A DNA stretch of 64,000 bases, taken from the NCBI GenBank assembly GCA_037833965.1, contig AP031351.1, positions 24,874,501 to 24,938,500 of the forward strand, in the 5' to 3' direction. The stretch is from Marchantia polymorpha subsp. ruderalis. Taxonomy: Eukaryota > Streptophyta > Marchantiopsida > Marchantiales > Marchantiaceae. This document shows, one piece after another, positions 24,404-36,737 of the stretch. The notes under the pieces are model-generated. The model worked only from the letters and a program-made list of their open reading frames with translations. It did no database searches and had not been told where the DNA came from. The position numbers and the translations under genes are program-made. Within the stretch, counting starts at the first letter, position 1. Every line of letters starts with the position of its first letter.

Positions 24404-25096
24404 CTAAAACCGGGGCCGCGTCACGTCGCGACCGTGGCCATCGGGTCGGTGGTGGCCAGAGAGACACCATGGGATGCAGGTCCGTCGCGCCCGACGGCTC
24501 GGCAACAGATGCTGATCGAGCATTGACCTCGAGAGAGCGAGCACGAGACAGTTAGGCCTTCCGGATGGCTGACGTGGCGAGCGAATCACGAAATAGTCTG
24601 ACGGGCGGGCATGCATGGATGGATGATTCCGCGGACGAACCCATCCGAACCGAACCAAACCGAACAGGACAGGGCTTCTGGAGTAGGGGTAGGGCTGCGG
24701 GGCCATTTTGAACTGCGGGTGAGGTGCTGAATAATCGCGGAAAGCGCTCCGCTCGCTGGTGGGGCGAGCGCAACATATTCGCCGACCGACCGCGTACTGC
24801 GCTTTTACGCAGTTGCAGTTGAAGGAGCGGGAGCGAGCACAGCTTGCCCGTGCCCGATCGTGATGTCGTCGCCAGGACAATACAGGAGAATACAGCGCAC
24901 GTACTGACCGACCTGTGCGTCCTTTGGAGGAGCCGCTGGCTGGGTGACCTGGGTTCTGGGTCCTCGGGCAGTGCGGGCAGTGCGGGCAGTGCGCGATACG
25001 AAGAGGCATGCCGCAACAGTACCCCCGAGTAGAGTCTCTCGCAGAGCGAGCGACGGCTTCGTCCTCGTCCTCGTCTCTCTTCCTCTTCGCCATCAT
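24404..25096 (-). CDS. Possible ORF, 230 codons, Cys/His- and Arg/Pro-rich; uncertain
   Basis: The frame has an ATG-ATG start (MMAKRKRDEDEDEAVA), an acidic/basic opening, then CPHCPHCPRTQ encoded by the tandem CGGGCAGTG repeat at 24,965-24,992, and a long Arg/Ser/Pro-rich remainder with no domain I recognise. GC-rich DNA readily gives long chance frames, and overlapping frames on the other strand and phase are also open (for example 25,016-24,552). No homologue comes to mind. It could instead be a 5' leader or non-coding sequence. Confidence 0.2.
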   Translation of the reverse strand: MMAKRKRDEDEDEAVARSARDSTRGYCCGMPLRIAHCPHCPHCPRTQNPGHPASGSSKGRTGRSVRALYSPVLSWRRHHDRARASCARSRSFNCNCVKAQYAVGRRICCARPTSERSAFRDYSAPHPQFKMAPQPYPYSRSPVLFGLVRFGWVRPRNHPSMHARPSDYFVIRSPRQPSGRPNCLVLALSRSMLDQHLLPSRRARRTCIPWCLSGHHRPDGHGRDVTRPRF

Positions 25097-25749
25097 TTGA
25101 TTCTCGAGGTTTCGGCCCTAAGACTGAACGACTGATTAATTAAACTCGGTACAGCAGAATTTGAAATTCTTTTCAGTGGCTCGATCTCTGTAGATCTGCA
25201 GAACAAAGTCCCTACACTTCCACCTCCTTTCAAAACTCTTCCCATCTTCAACGCTGGTCCATGGACGGCTCCACTATCGAAGTGTGACTCGGGATTCCTG
25301 ATTAGGCTGGTCCTTGAAAGGTGGTGGCAGAGACGACATCATTCTCTTCTCTTCTCTTCTACTTGGTTTTAAGGGCACCAACGAAGTTCTAGAGAAGGTT
25401 GTTTTCTAGAACGTAAATCTGAGGCGAAGTGTGGGAGTTGAGTCGAGTCTTCCTTCAATAATCAACACTAATGTTGATTGTACACGATTCTCGAGTGGAG
25501 CATCGTATGCTTGTATCAGTCTAAGGCTTGCAAAACTTTGTTGGGATACTCAACAGATACCGTAGATTTTTGGTCACTTTTACGATATCGTAGGCATGTT
25601 TGCCAATCAAAGTTATGTCTTCACTCCAGCAAGTGCTTGAGCCAATCACTCTCTTTTTAGTGATACACGTTCTGATATGATTCCCCATCCTTGCACTTGA
25701 CCATTCGTAAAACATAAGCCTCCACCCTCAACGGTATTCATATCCAACC
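25097..25749. other. Spacer
   Basis: A CTTCT-type pyrimidine repeat lies near 25,340-25,360. The minus frame 25,715-25,521 is of doubtful meaning. Nothing else was recognised. Confidence 0.35.
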
Positions 25750-25959
25750 TTAGATTCGTTTCATCCACCGCCATGTCGTGTGGTCTCTGAATATGTACCC
25801 TGCATCATTCTCCCACTGTAGGTTGCTCCCACGTATATCGGGACTACTTTCTAGATCGGAGTGCGGTAGCCTCCAAACAAGTTTAGCTTGCTTGAAGTTA
25901 ATATAGAACCAATGGCAATGGCCTACAAGCTCTCGGAGGAAAACAGCTCTCCAAGCCAT
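25750..25959 (-). pseudogene. Unrecognised protein-like fragment
   Basis: This 69-codon minus frame contains FLRELVGHCHWFYINFKQAK and LVWRLPHSDLESS, and ends ENDAGYIFRDHTTWRWMKRI before the stop. The high aromatic/Trp content and the absence of low-complexity sequence make it look translated. The sequence upstream on the minus strand (25,960-26,330) also reads protein-like in the same frame but has several stops (for example after LAPVIG). It is probably the end of a decayed gene. The family is unknown. Confidence 0.3.
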
Positions 25960-27349
25960 ACTCTTAGCCCAGCCGAATCTCCTCTTAGAATGCCGCTCTT
26001 ATGCATGGCAACTGACTTGGCTTAGAAAGCTGATCAGGTCGTTTAGCTTCTAGACCACCAGCAGCAACGACTCACTCATTCTGTCGAGTCGATGCGAACT
26101 TCAAGAAAACTTTGCTTTGATGGCTTATAATTTGAAGCGGAAAGTGTCACCCGTATAAGGTACATGATTGAAAGATGAAGAGAAATTGGCAAGTGGAAAC
26201 CCTTTTAGCCAATCACCGGCGCCAGAACCATTTGCTTCCATAAATGTGTAGCCCTACTGACTTGGAAAGTGCTCGCTACCATTATCGTAGCCAAATCCAA
26301 ATACCGCACCTTACCGTACCTGCTTCTGCTTCGTTAGTCATGTCATGTCGTGTCAGGTGGCACTTTAATAATGTATCCTCCAGCGAGATTGCCGACCAAT
26401 ATAATAATCGCACATAATTGTCATGTATGCAGCACTAGGCCTATACTGGACTGGCAATCGCGTTGTACATTCTGTAGCTGCGGCATTGAGAGCTACGACA
26501 GGATTCGGATATGCCCCGCTGTAGATCTGCACAGAATATCATCTACCATTCAACACACCGTGAGCTCGTTTTGACCCACTCCTCTCCCTCTTGCCCGTCC
26601 TGCTCTCACTGACTGCCATGCTGAACTCACTCACTCACTCACTACAGCGTCAGTGTTCTGCGCGATCCTCTCGGGACTTCGACGCATCGGCCCAGCTCGA
26701 TTCCACAGAGTGGGTAATGGCAGCCTGTTTTGAACTTCGCGTCTCTTCGAGTCCACCCAGACTCCATTTATGACGTGAGTTTGACCCTATCCTCCTGTCC
26801 CTCCTCGACCTGCGTACGACACTCTGAGAAATGTCAATTCGCTGGAGGGACATTTCGATGGGTTCCCCGGAAACTTTCTCAAACTCAAGTACTGTACTCT
26901 TTCGAGGCTCGTCCGAAAGTTTGTCCACTCAACTCTTGCTCTTGCAGGCATGGCGTTTCCAACCGTAAATGTTCAGGATTCTAATGTTTCTCTCATTTGG
27001 TTAATCAGTTAACTTATCGTCCGCAAAAGTGGTTGCCAAAGTGCCCAAGGGATGAAATTCTGGGTCTGGAGTTGTGTGTTTGGTGTGGCGTGAGTCCGAG
27101 ACTTCGATGACTGACTGACATTCAAATATCCATCCATCCAGAGCTCGAGACCGCGTAGAATAGAGTTGCTGATCCTTTATATCGATGTGACAGATTATGT
27201 ACATATGTGAGAGATCGCTGTGACAATGGAAGTGTGACGGTCTATGCTATGCTATGCTATGCTATGCTATGTTCACAGATAGAATGGTGATGATGTTGAT
27301 GCTTATGGCAAGAATGAGCGGAAAATATTAATGATCTGAAGGGGAAGCT
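25960..27349. other. Intergenic sequence downstream of the PHT4-like gene
   Basis: This contains (CTCA)n at about 26,625-26,645 and a pentanucleotide repeat at 27,242-27,271. The part nearest 27,350 should be the 3' UTR of the transporter. No other gene was recognised. Confidence 0.4.
27242..27271. repeat. (CTATG)n microsatellite
   Basis: About six tandem CTATG units. Confidence 0.95.
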
Positions 27350-30174
27350 TTAGTGAAAAATTCGTTCCCCGGACGCGAACATGTTCCAGAAGACGGTGCT
27401 GATTACGTAGAGAACTGCTGTCACTGTCAAAAAGGCTTGGATCGAACCGAGGCGCTCGATGAAGTACCCCGTCCCAACCGTGCTGATGATAGCGGCAAAA
27501 GTCCCAGCGGTGTTGGAAACTCCTGCAATACACACACACGCATGGTCCCGAGTCAGCTTGCTTCACTTCTACTCTCGGCTAATGTCAGCCTGCAATTCAC
27601 GCCAAACACAATTGCATGACTCGGATCGTCGGCAAAGGCGACCTACCGTGAAGGAATCCGGCGTACCGAGGTCCAATTTCCTGCCACATGCAAAAGAATG
27701 GAGAATTAGCGGCCCTGCCCGAACAATAATTATTCTAATTGCGATAATGGACACTGAAATTGGGCATGCGAACAGCGCTGGCGAGAGTTGAGCCAAAGGC
27801 TGGGGTTGGGTACCTGGTGGTTGACGAGGAACCCAGCCTGGCTGAAGGCGCTGAGACCAAGCGCGGCCGTTAGCCAAGCGGACGCTACAGCTGGATCTCG
27901 CACTGTATTGAGGCACAACAAGGCCACGGCCGGGCCCACAAATCCGATAGACTGCCACACGCACACACGCACACGTCAAGCGGCCAAGGCATGAAAGGTT
28001 CGCATGCTTGCAACGACATTTGAGCATGTTCCGCTGAGCACGTGCTCAACCAGAGGAGCCCGACTTTGACATTCCGCTCTCTGTACTGCGATGCGATGCG
28101 ACTTGACTTCGAACTCAACGGAAAGGCCCTCTCTCTCGCTCGCTCGCTCGCTCAATTACCTGCATGATTTTTCGAACATTCGTGATGCTGACCCCCATCT
28201 GGATAAGGCGATCTGAGCAAGCACCGGCGAAGAACCCAGCTAGTCCCATCATCGCCCACGGAGCGGCACTGAACCACGCTGCCTCCTTCAAGTTGACACC
28301 GAGCACCTGCGTAGCAACACCGCTCGCCCCTCAGTCCAGTGAAGTCCAGTGAAGTCCAGTCCCACTCGGCAATTTCACAAATTCAAAAAAATTTCACTTC
28401 TTTTCCTTCCCTTGTTAAAAATCTTCACCAAATTTTGGTACTGCTAGGGAATTCTCGTGCCGAGCAAGATACTTACCGTGTTGAAGTACACTGGCATCCA
28501 AGATAAAAGGATGAAGTATCCCTGCATGGATTCCAGGCGTGATGGGTCAAGAATTGCACGATGGAAAGCCACTAAAGGAGAAGACATGCGCCAGGAGCAG
28601 AAACGTATGCGAGGACTGCTCACCCAATTGTTCATGGCATTTGCCACGATAATGGCCCATGTGGGCATTTTAGAGAAAATTTGACGGAAAGGAGGCAGTC
28701 CGCCCTTGCCAGCTTCTTTGCTCGAAGAGCCCAGACCTTCACTCCCTTGCTCAATGTGCGCGTACTCGCTGCTGCTTATGGAAGGGTTGCTTTGCGGGTC
28801 CTTGTACACGGACGGGGCCCAAAGGCTCAACCACACGACCCCCAAGAGCCCGAACACCCAGAAGGGGCCCGACAGTCCGTAGTTCTTCATGAGCACGGGT
28901 GTCAGAATCAAGCCTCCGACACTTCCCAGGTGGAAGCCCGCCATCGTCAGCCCCACCGCCCTGGCTCGTTCTGTTCCGGGAAACCATCTGTCACACACAA
29001 ACCCATGAGCAACGAATTTGAGTCCAGAATTTGAGCTCGATGACGCGAGAGCGAGAAAGTCACGGCAGAGAACGAGACGGCCTTACTTGCAAACCATGTT
29101 GTTCATGCAGGGCATTGCTACTCCTTCTGCAAGGCCCATGAGAGCTCGCATGGCCAGCAGCATTCCCATCGAGTGACTTGCAGCCCAAGGAGTGAACATG
29201 GTGGCCAGTGACCACACGATCACTCCCCAGCCCATGACCACCTTGCCTCCGTATCGATCAGCCAACATGCCTCCAGGAATTGGCGACACCATGTAGCCCC
29301 ACAAGAATGATGACTGCGCAACGAACCACCGGCCGACAATGGGTTAGCATTCAGAGGCTGGCGAGGACGAAGCGAGAAACTGATCGACAGACACACCAAC
29401 AAACAAACGGAAGGTAGAGCTCGTTGAATCGGACGAATGAATGAATGAATGAATAAATGAATGGACGAACGAACGAACCTGAATGATTCCGGCGAAACTT
29501 GTGCTCCAGTTGTACGTAGTGGAGAGGGGCATAATTGCAACAGACATCACCACTCGATCGGCGTTACAGAGAGCCATGGCGAAGGCCACCATCAAAGCAA
29601 CCTTGACTCTCTCTGTATTCAATAATGTGATGAAAGGGCTTCTCGTCAAATCAAGACCCGTACTGGGCATTCCCAAATCAGATGATGCTGCCTGAGCTTG
29701 ACAAGTCATATTCCGGCTTTGGTCGATGGGACGCAACATCCTGCGTTTGTGTTGAAGCTTTTGGAGTTTTTGGTTCGTTGACATTTTCGACGCAGTGTTG
29801 TCAGCAGATTGGTAGTGACATTTAAGCGGAGAAAAGGAGGAGCAGCACCGGGTCTTTGTGAACATGGATGCAGAGGGAATGGTGAGTAATGAACTTAGGG
29901 CATTCATTTTCTTGCGCACGAGCGAGCTCTGAGGATTGGGCCCGGAATGACGAATCTGCTCCAGTCTGTGCCCCGACGCAGCCAGCGACGGCGATGCGCT
30001 TAGGCGTTCGAATCCCGGTGCACTCCAATGGGAGTGACGGCCCAGCGCCGCTAGGGAGGAAGGTTGATTCTCGCGCTCACTCTTAAGCTTATGCACACCA
30101 ATACCATCCGCACCCCGTCGTAATGAGGGATCAGCATGCACAAGGCAACCGGCTGAGGCAGCAGCACAAGCCAT
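27350..30174 (-). CDS. Plastid PHT4/ANTR-family anion (phosphate) transporter, eight exons
   Basis: An MFS transporter of the SLC17-like PHT4 family. Plant members carry phosphate or other anions across plastid envelope, thylakoid or Golgi membranes. Exons, in transcription order, are 30174-29479, 29313-29087, 28987-28624, 28521-28477, 28306-28160, 27951-27814, 27680-27647 and 27522-27350. Every GT/AG junction keeps frame, giving 607 residues. The first about 185 residues are Ser/Ala/Arg-rich and would hold a plastid transit peptide. The MFS core follows: NADRVVMSVAIMPLS, SSFLWGYMVSPIPGGMLADR (the loop 2-3 region), MRALMGLAEGVAMPCMNNMV, WFPGTERARAVG, KMPTWAIIVANAMNNWGYFI, WMPVYFN, KEAAWFSAAPWAMM, VRKIMQSIGFVGPA and EIGPRYAGFLHG. 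It ends NMFASGERIFH. The exon order and motifs closely match chloroplast ANTR/PHT4 proteins. The exact paralogue (PHT4;1 to PHT4;5) cannot be fixed from memory, so the substrate is left open. Confidence 0.9.
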
Positions 30175-33100
30175 CTCGCTCTATCGATCTATCTGTCAAT
30201 CTATCTCTACGTCTATGGCAATCTTTTCTTTCTTTCGGTCGGTCGCTCTGCCGACGGACGACTTCGAAGCTCGAAGCTCGAAGCTCGTGTCGGGGCCAGT
30301 CAGTCACTCCGTCAGTCAGGGGCTCTGGTCCGGCAGCAGAAACTCGATCACCTCCGTCACAGCAACGAGAAGACTCGACGGCAGGCAGCTGGAGCAGATG
30401 CAAGAGAGATTTCACTGCGCCATTTCGAATCGGGCTGAGGGCGGGAGCGCAGGAGGACGGACCTGGAGCTCCCCGACTGAGCGAGCGAGCGAGCGATCGA
30501 TCGATTCAATCGCTGCGACGACCGACTTCAATCCTCGCTGCTAAAAGCGATCATCCACAAGCTGTTCCAGCTACGCACACGCCGAGGCCGAGGCCGACGA
30601 CCGACCATCACACACACTACGGCACACTAATCAAATGCCCGCACTAAAGTATTCTAAACGCTACAGATTTCGCGCGCCCCCGCGTACACATTCGCCACCT
30701 CGCCTCACACCGCACTCCTCGACCTCTGAATCAGCTCATGCACCGCCCATGATATAAGCCCGTCAGTAGTGCACGCCGGCATGAAGCGGCGAGGCCCGAG
30801 CGCGCAGGCTGCTTTCGTGCTGCGTCTCCGCTTCTCCGCTCCCTCGCCTCGCCGTGCCTTGAGAGACCCCGCATCCCATTCCCCTTCTATAGCCGCGCAC
30901 GAGTCCTGGATAAGGAGGACATGGCATCAATCATGCTCGCCCTCGCAGTGCAGTGCAGTGCAGTGCACGAGTCCTCAGCACAGTAGCGCCACTCCACTGA
31001 ACTGGACTGGACTGGACTGGACTGCTGAACTGCTGAACTGAGCTCCGCGCTGCTGCTGCTCCATTCTGGAATTCCTTCAGCGCTTCGCGTTGCGCTGCGC
31101 TGCGCTCGTCCTCGTCGGCTCGACTGAACCGCACCTACCGTGTCTATTCTGGCGGACTCGCCCGTCGCGGCGCTGCGACATCTGGGTCCGGACAAACGCA
31201 GTGCCGCCAGCGTGTGGCTCCGCGACGACGCTCGCGGCCCGCTCCGTCCACGTGTGAATACGGCCGGACCCGGTGCCACGTCCGACTTTTCCCGACCTGT
31301 AGACACGAACGCCCGCCCGAAACTTTCAGACAGGCGAGTATGAGACCCTGAGAGATGCTCCCCTACTTTTCCAACCGGTACAGACGCAGACCCGAAGCTT
31401 TTCCGACAGTCGGGTTCAGGTTCAGGGTCGAGTCTCCCGGCGATCCGACGGCCATTACGCCTCCGGTGCCAGCGCGAGATGCGATGATCGGCGTTTTCCT
31501 CTGACCCCGTTTCCACCACAAGCGTCCAACAACTCTCCTTCGGGCCTCGGACTGCACTGCAGTGGCTCTCGTTGGACCTTTCCCCCACCCCTCAACCACG
31601 TCGCCCTCCCCTCGCCTCGCCTCGCCTCGCCTCCCCTCCCCTCCCCTCCATTTCCATCCTTCCCCTTCCTGCCTTCACTTCTAACGCTTCAGAAAATCAG
31701 GTGTTCATCATCGCTCCACTTTTATTTGTTGCATGTCAAGTCGTGTGAGCGTCTAAGCGTCAACTCGGCAATCGGCATGTGTAGAGCTCATTCCTTCCGC
31801 AATTCCAAGACTTTCACCTAATCATGAGCCCTTTCTGAGAAAATCCTCGTTAGTCTTCACGCCCATCACGAATTCAGAAATTATGCTTCGTTTTTGAACC
31901 ATCGAAAAATCTCCGTATATAAAAAATTCCCTTTTTTCGTATAATTATCATAATTTAATCCTGAGAGGGCTGAAGATGACATTTCTCGGCGCTCAAACGG
32001 TGCTTTGTATTGGACATCGGGGGTGAACGTGGTTAGTCTCCGTCGAAGCGACGGACGAAAGTCCGAAACCACGTCGAAAACTTGAAGGAATGGAAGACGC
32101 TCCCAGAGGCTCGGTGGTGGTGGGGCCGCCCGTTATCTTTCTCGTACGCCGTGGGAGCGCCCAATGGACCAATATGGTGCCCCGGCAGACTGTACGGCAG
32201 TCGCAGTCGCGGTGCAGTGCTTTCAGGTTGACCACAAAGGTTTAGGGTGACCTTAGTAAGAGAGAGAGAGAGAGAAGTGAATCCAAATCAGCTGAACAAG
32301 AGACCCGGTCCACTTCCGTGTCCTGGCTTCCGACTGTGCGTGTGTCCGTTGAATGTTGTGGCGGACCCTCGGATGTTCGGCAAGGAAGTTCGGTCCCAAC
32401 CACTTTCGCCCCTGTCTGCTCTTGCACGAGGAGGGTAGTTTCTCGCTAAGCAGCCACGGTCGGTCCGGACCCTCGATCCCAGAACCATGAGCAACATGTT
32501 TTATTTATGCGAGAGACGCGGACCGGGACTCTCCGTCGTCGAGCTTGGGGGGAGACGCCGCCGGCCCGGTCAAAGACGACGGAGCGAGCTACCACGTCCG
32601 AGGTTTCAGGCTGACTGCACTTCATTGCACAGTCGGGCAGGGAAGCGTCCAAGTCGACAATGGCTCTGCTGCTCTTGCTTCTGTCTGTGTGTCTGCGCCC
32701 GGAGGAAGAAGCTAAAAGCGAAGGAGGCCAAATCATCTGCATCTGATGCACTTGTTTTGTTGGTGTTGCACATTCCTCTAAGAATTGAGTTGACAACTTT
32801 CTTTGACTATTCGTTCTCTGGTTGGTAATGCGAGAACACGCAACGGAATCAGCAACAACCAACCAAACCCAACCAGACCAAATATCCACACATCGGTTCA
32901 CAGAAGAGTTCCTCCGCCTTGGTCTCATATCTGATCGGTACGTTACAATTGGAAGCCATATTTGAGCAGCTTGCTCAAGGTGCTTACACCTACAGGATAG
33001 AATCTGTGCTGGCTGCCTTCCCAATTTAGGTTCCCTGCAATATTTATTTCATTTCCGTGTTCACCTTTTCTTCGCTCCGAGGCTGCCGTGTTCATTGGGA

Positions 33101-34449
33101 TTTTCAGGTCGAGGTGTTACACATGCCCAGCTTGAAATTTGAAGAGTATTTTATGCCTATATCATGTTCTCCCCGGCTCTTCTTTCCTGTGTGTTTCTTT
33201 CCCAGCATCTCCACGTTCTTGCCTTTTCGGTTGCCACCAGTTCTCATCGAATTCATCCATTTGTCAATACGTTCGGAGATTTCCAGCTTGGGAAATCTGT
33301 AAAGCTCGAGACCCCTTTCAAATGCGAACAGACCCACAACATACTAGTGAAGTGATGTGGAACCCAAGCAACCGAAACCAAAGACGCACCGATTGGAAAT
33401 ACAACGCAAGCCTACCGACAGACTAGAATTATTCATGCGACCTTACTTTTTACCAAAATATACACTTTCAAGCTGTCCTCATACATTCACATCACTCAAA
33501 CCGATCACGTAAGCTAAAACCTATCAAAAATTGAGAAGATTCGGTCTGTATCATAAGGATACATAATTTGTAGCAAATTTACGTCTTTGGCTGTGTGTGA
33601 TCACCGAAATTGAGAATATATATGTTTCGGGTTTCTTTGAAATGTGTGTGTGTGTGTGTTATAATATTGGCCAGGAGCTTGCTCTTTCACAAGCATCTTG
33701 TTTATGCTTTGCTAAAGCCTCTCCGGATGCTTGAGTGTCTTCTTTGGTGTTCAACACAAGTAGGTGAGACAAAGAGGCCTTATTGCATCTTTTTTCTCCC
33801 CTTTGACTAAAACAGGACCTAGAAGATGAAATATGAGCCCGATCATTTTGGCTCTAGATTCATCATAGTCATAAGTTTTTTTGGAGCTCATTGCTCAAAA
33901 CAACAATCTGGGAGTTCACTCCAGCAGACACAATCTGGTCAGATCTTTCACAGTCACATCTGCATTTGACAGTTGTCGTTGTACGTTTTCACTTCTTCCG
34001 TAACTCTAACGCATGACATAACGCAACTGGAAGTGTTTCAGTACTGTAATATATTACCCTCATCAGCAGTTTCCTTTAAGAGACCAGTCATTGACATATT
34101 AACACCACTGATGCACATTTGTTCGGCCTCAAGGTTCACTTCCATCGAAGAGCAGAATAAATCATGCTGAATTTGTCAGTCTTCGACTCTGTCTCCAGCT
34201 GTTCGAAAAATTGTGACATTGTCGAAGACGCCTCAGAACTTGTTGACCATCTTTTCAACATATTGAACAAATTAGTGACGCGGACAATATAGTTGTGAAA
34301 AGTGAAAAATACACATAACTGAAAAGTGTACAAAAGAAAAGTATTCAAAATTTCAATTCACAAAATTCTTTATTTTCATATGTCATAATTTAAAGATAAA
34401 ATTGACAAAATACCCAAAATGAATTAACCACAATATAACGTAAATCTGT
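30175..34449. other. GC-rich upstream region of the transporter gene, then spacer
   Basis: 30.2-32.6 kb is GC-rich, with many short tandem repeats: (CAGTG)n at 30,945-30,968, (GGACT)n at 31,000-31,024, (CCTCG)n/(CCTCC)n at 31,604-31,650, and (AG)n at 32,258-32,276. Long frames (233 and 192 codons) on the minus strand lack domains and are probably chance. The part next to 30,174 should be promoter and 5' UTR. 33.0-34.4 kb is more AT-rich, with (TG)n at 33,642-33,660. No gene was recognised. Confidence 0.4.
31604..31650. repeat. (CCTCG)n / (CCTCC)n repeat
   Basis: Tandem CCTCG units grade into CCTCC units. Confidence 0.9.
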
Positions 34450-35650
34450 GATCAAATCTAATTTCAAATAATCTATGTATAATTATGACTGTGATTTGTT
34501 AGGTTAATTCTATTTTGGATTAATTTCAGTTAGTGGTAACCATGATTAGAAAATTAACTGTGATTAGGTTAGGTTAGATTAGATTTACTTATCTCTTCTT
34601 GTATAGAAGAGAGAATGAGACTCTCTCTTTGTACAGTTGAGAATAGCACCGAGAGAGGGAATAGTAAGGAGTAGCATTTGGCTATCGAGGCCGTGTATAC
34701 ATCAAAGCTTTAATGAAGTTTCTGCTCTTGCCTATGGACCTAGCCTGAGGAAGGTGAACCATGTTATCTCGATGTTGTGACTGTCGTGCTTGCTGTTCGA
34801 TTTGGATGTTTGGGTCTTTCATGTGACTGTAATAGAAATATATTTTAAATGGTACTTTCATATAATATCTATATGATAGCAGGTCATCAAAATTGAACTT
34901 GAAACTATGTGGCTGATCATTTAAAAGAATTTGGAACCAAGAATTTGACTACAAATATACAAGTTCATGCAATAATTTCTTGTTGAAATGCTTGATTTTT
35001 TTAGAAATAAATCCTTAAAAAATGTAAACTTATTGCAGGTCAGAGATTTTAATTTTTACCAAATTATTTAGCAAAAATTGCAGAAAGAATAAAAAAATGT
35101 CATCATTATGCTGACACTTCTTGAATTCATGATGTATCCTGGCTAGATAAATTTTGGATGAGCAATTCATAACTTGTACAACAAAGATATAGAATACATA
35201 AACAAGAACTCATTACATTTTACATAATAATGATCATTTTAAGATTTTATTAGTTAAACAAAGCGATTATGTTTTGTGGAAAGATAAGTTAAAGTTGCAT
35301 TGAATGCATCTGGATTAGGAAAGATAATAAAATCTAAGATCAAAAAGATCTATGCAGAAGATTGAAAGGATATGCAAGAACAAATAATGAGCAAGGTAAT
35401 CATGTATATTCAAACTTTTCTGTTGAAGCAACTAGAAAATCATGTCATTGTGAAGATTTGTTTAGATGTGTTCCAAGCAATATCATCACAAGAAGCTTTC
35501 AAATCATTTACACCCTAACTTCGATAATGTCACACTTGTGAATAGAATACATCTATATTGTCACCTAAAAGTTTGAAACCAATTTTCCTAGTGTAAAACT
35601 CCCTAGTTATTATTACTATCACCCTCGATAATGCCACTATTTTTTTCCAA

Positions 35651-35772
35651 AATCTTTAGTGTAAGTGTGATAATATCAAGTATGGATGGATTGTAAAGTA
35701 GCAAAAAGATCAATCTTTAGTGTAAGTGTGATAATATCAAGTATGGATGGATTGTATAGTAGCAAAAGGGTC
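35651..35772. repeat. 61-bp tandem duplication
   Basis: AATCTTTAGTGTAAGTGTGA and onward to GGATTGTA-AGTAGCAAAA is repeated once at a period of 61 bp with few differences, near the left end of the pogo-like element. Confidence 0.85.
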
Positions 35773-36737
35773 ATGAGCCGCCCCTATGATAAATGAAATG
35801 TTATTCAGAGAGTCATGAGACGCCCCCTTGCACCAACCTTTGATCTTACACACAATTAAGAGAGAGTTTTTGACGGCGTTTGCTTCGATCGACTATGTTC
35901 AAACTTGCTTCACTCCTGACACTTGCAGTCAGAGCAACAAGAAGTCCAGCTTGAGCGGACATGCACCTCTAGCATCCGAAGCACTCTTCTCAATGCAGCC
36001 TTGTGCATCAGTGATTCAAGTATTGTAGTGATGAAAACTCTGCTGGTACCGCTGAGGGAAAAAAACTGCCGGCATCGGATAGGAAATTTCGGCCTGCATA
36101 CCTGCTTCGAGATGGACGTCTGGAGAGGACTAGAAGGCTGAAAAAATTTGCTTCTGTGAAAGTTAAATCAATAGATAGTCTTCAAGAAAACGGAGACATC
36201 AATGGGCTTAACAACATGAATGGATTATTTGTAGTCGCAATTTTGATTGTTGGTGATGAGATCCTGTAAGTTTATGTTTACTTCTGTTTTGTTAAGACTT
36301 TGTTTGACCCGTTTGTTCTAGCACTGATACATATCAAATGATAAAAGAGACTTTCATGTACTTTGATAACGTCTCGTAGAGACGCGTACCTGGAACAAGG
36401 ATGTTAATATAACACTGTGATATCAGGTGTGTGTTTATATTTCTTGAATTCTGAAAACTTACTATATTGCAAATATCGAGTTCCGTCTGACTTACTGTAG
36501 TCAAGGATAAGTCACTATGTCTCATACATCAGGATAATGCATCGCCTGTTGCAGAGCAACGAGGGATATTGTTCAACGGTCAAAGGCTTTACTAAATGGT
36601 AGGAATTTAGTTTTGACAACGTGTTCCAGAGCGAATGATGCAGAAGAAGTGATGTAGATGACATTTTGGGAATGCATTTGAGTAAGGAGCTGTACTTCAT
36701 TGGTTGGACAGTTACTCGTCGAGCACTGCTCTTCAAT

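Noticed and set aside
29995-30030. tRNA T-loop-like GTTCGAATCCCGG on the plus strand
   Set aside because: The flanking bases do not form a T stem, there is no anticodon or acceptor arm, and it lies inside the first exon of the PHT4-like gene.
30887-31588. 233-codon minus-strand frame
   Set aside because: It lies in GC-rich DNA full of tandem repeats that are read as Ser/Gln runs, with no domain; chance is the simpler explanation.
32446-33024. 192-codon minus-strand frame
   Set aside because: It starts at TTG, has no early ATG, no domain, and an overlapping plus frame of similar length.
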